DNA of 64,000 nucleotides from Niallia sp. NCCP-28 (GTDB lineage: Bacteria > Bacillota > Bacilli > Bacillales > Cytobacillaceae). Positions 63,419 to 64,000 of the stretch are shown piece after piece (the stretch's first letter is position 1; each line of letters begins with the position of its first letter). The translations under genes and the position numbers were made by a program. Below the pieces are notes generated by a model. That model saw only the letters and a program-made list of their open reading frames with translations, was not told where the DNA came from and did not search any database. The DNA is taken from contig NZ_BQYJ01000010.1 in the NCBI RefSeq assembly GCF_023168165.1, positions 1 through 64,000 of the forward strand, written 5' to 3'.

Positions 63419-64000
63419 TTATGCAAAATAAACACATATTTTTTGATTGTTAATCTCTTCTATTGGCATTTCCATTTCATATATATCTTTTAGTATATTG
63501 CTATTGATAATCGATTTTGCTGGTCCATCATTTACGATAACTCCATTTTTTAATGCCACGATGTTATCAGAATAAACCGATGCAAAGTTAATATCATGGA
63601 TAACAATAACAACTGTTTTTCCCAGCTCATCTACTAATCTTCTTAACACTTTCATAATCTGCACAGAATGTTTCATATCTAGATTATTTAAAGGCTCATC
63701 CAACAAAATATACTCTGTATCTTGAGCAATAACCATTGCTATATATGCTCGCTGTTTCTGGCCTCCACTAAGCTCATCTAAAAATTTATGCTGTATGGAA
63801 TCTAATTCCATATATTTAATTGCTTCCTCTACAAATTGTTCATCTTTTTTTGTCAGTTTCCCCTGCGAATATGGAAACCTGCCAAATCCAACAAGTTCTT
63901 TTACTGTCAATCGTAGGTTGATATGATTCGATTGTTTTAATATGGAGATTTTTTTTGCTAAAACATTGCTTTTTTCCTTATTTATATCTACTCCATCTAT
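63419..64000 (-). CDS. yclP: Iron-siderophore ABC ATPase YclP-like, 5' part outside the window
   Basis: The reading frame is open to the window edge, so the N-terminus with Walker A is missing and the 193 visible codons are the C-terminal part. The edge reads IDGVDINKEKSNVLAKKISI, then NHINLRLTVKELVGFGRFPYS; the signature ELSGGQKQRAY and Walker B YILLDEPLNNLD are present. A TTG at 63910 is not a real start, since conserved sequence continues upstream. With YclQ it forms a petrobactin-type importer. Confidence 0.9.
   Translation of the reverse strand: MDGVDINKEKSNVLAKKISILKQSNHINLRLTVKELVGFGRFPYSQGKLTKKDEQFVEEAIKYMELDSIQHKFLDELSGGQKQRAYIAMVIAQDTEYILLDEPLNNLDMKHSVQIMKVLRRLVDELGKTVVIVIHDINFASVYSDNIVALKNGVIVNDGPAKSIINSNILKDIYEMEMPIEEINNQKICVYFA

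Overview
The window is low-GC Firmicute DNA. Its left half follows the gene order of the Bacillus subtilis trnS to ddl segment: tRNA cluster, ydcK, cmpA, tex, rsbX-sigB-rsbW-rsbV-rsbU-rsbT-rsbS-rsbRA, ndoA-ndoAI, alr, ydcC, acpS, a rhomboid gene, ydbT-ydbS, cshA, murF, ddl. The Shine-Dalgarno sites are strong (GGAGG type), and spore genes (cmpA, ydcC-like) and the general stress operon are present, so this is a spore-forming Bacillaceae chromosome. A Bacillus or Niallia-like species fits, but the genus is inference. No prophage, transposase, integrase or CRISPR array was seen.

Regions: 1-1340 holds the 5' end of a 16S rRNA gene leaving the window on the minus strand, its boxA leader, eleven tRNA genes and one strong promoter. 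1507-23799 is the conserved core, almost all on the minus strand. It includes the sigma-B partner-switching module with a clear internal sigma-B promoter, the MazEF-type ndoAI/ndoA pair, cell-wall genes (alr, murF, ddl), and a sigma-W-type promoter before ydbST. A UV-endonuclease gene (uvsE) lies between cshA and ydbS, flanked by inverted 20-bp repeats.

24030-35391 is one long cobalamin uptake and salvage operon led by a B12 riboswitch with a terminator: btuF, btuC, btuD-cbiZ fusion, cbiB, threonine-phosphate decarboxylase, cobU, cobyric acid synthase, cobS, phosphatase, a second short CobU-like gene, pduO-type adenosyltransferase, and cblT/cblS for alpha-ribazole uptake and phosphorylation. 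The pathway imports corrinoids, remodels their side chain and builds the lower ligand from imported alpha-ribazole.

35500-47522 is mixed: sfsA, an unrecognised protein, a purine-riboswitch-controlled amidohydrolase, mgtE, a rodA-like gene, a Dps ferritin with a PerR-like site, a lipid kinase, a Ktr potassium channel subunit, a mechanosensitive-channel-like protein and a YibQ-type deacetylase. 47625-51998 is a potABCD polyamine importer operon behind an XRE-cupin regulator.

52167-64000 carries a small DNA-binding-like protein, a secreted protein of six exact-length 28-residue repeats, peptide deformylase, a membrane-anchored PrsA, an HtrA protease next to a YclJK-type two-component system, a GNAT enzyme, a fructokinase, an oxidoreductase and part of a YclPQ-type siderophore importer cut by the window edge.

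The points most worth a second look are a guanine-type purine riboswitch wired as an ON switch, two CobU-family proteins in one operon whose motif losses are complementary, the inverted repeats around uvsE, and the 28-residue repeat protein.
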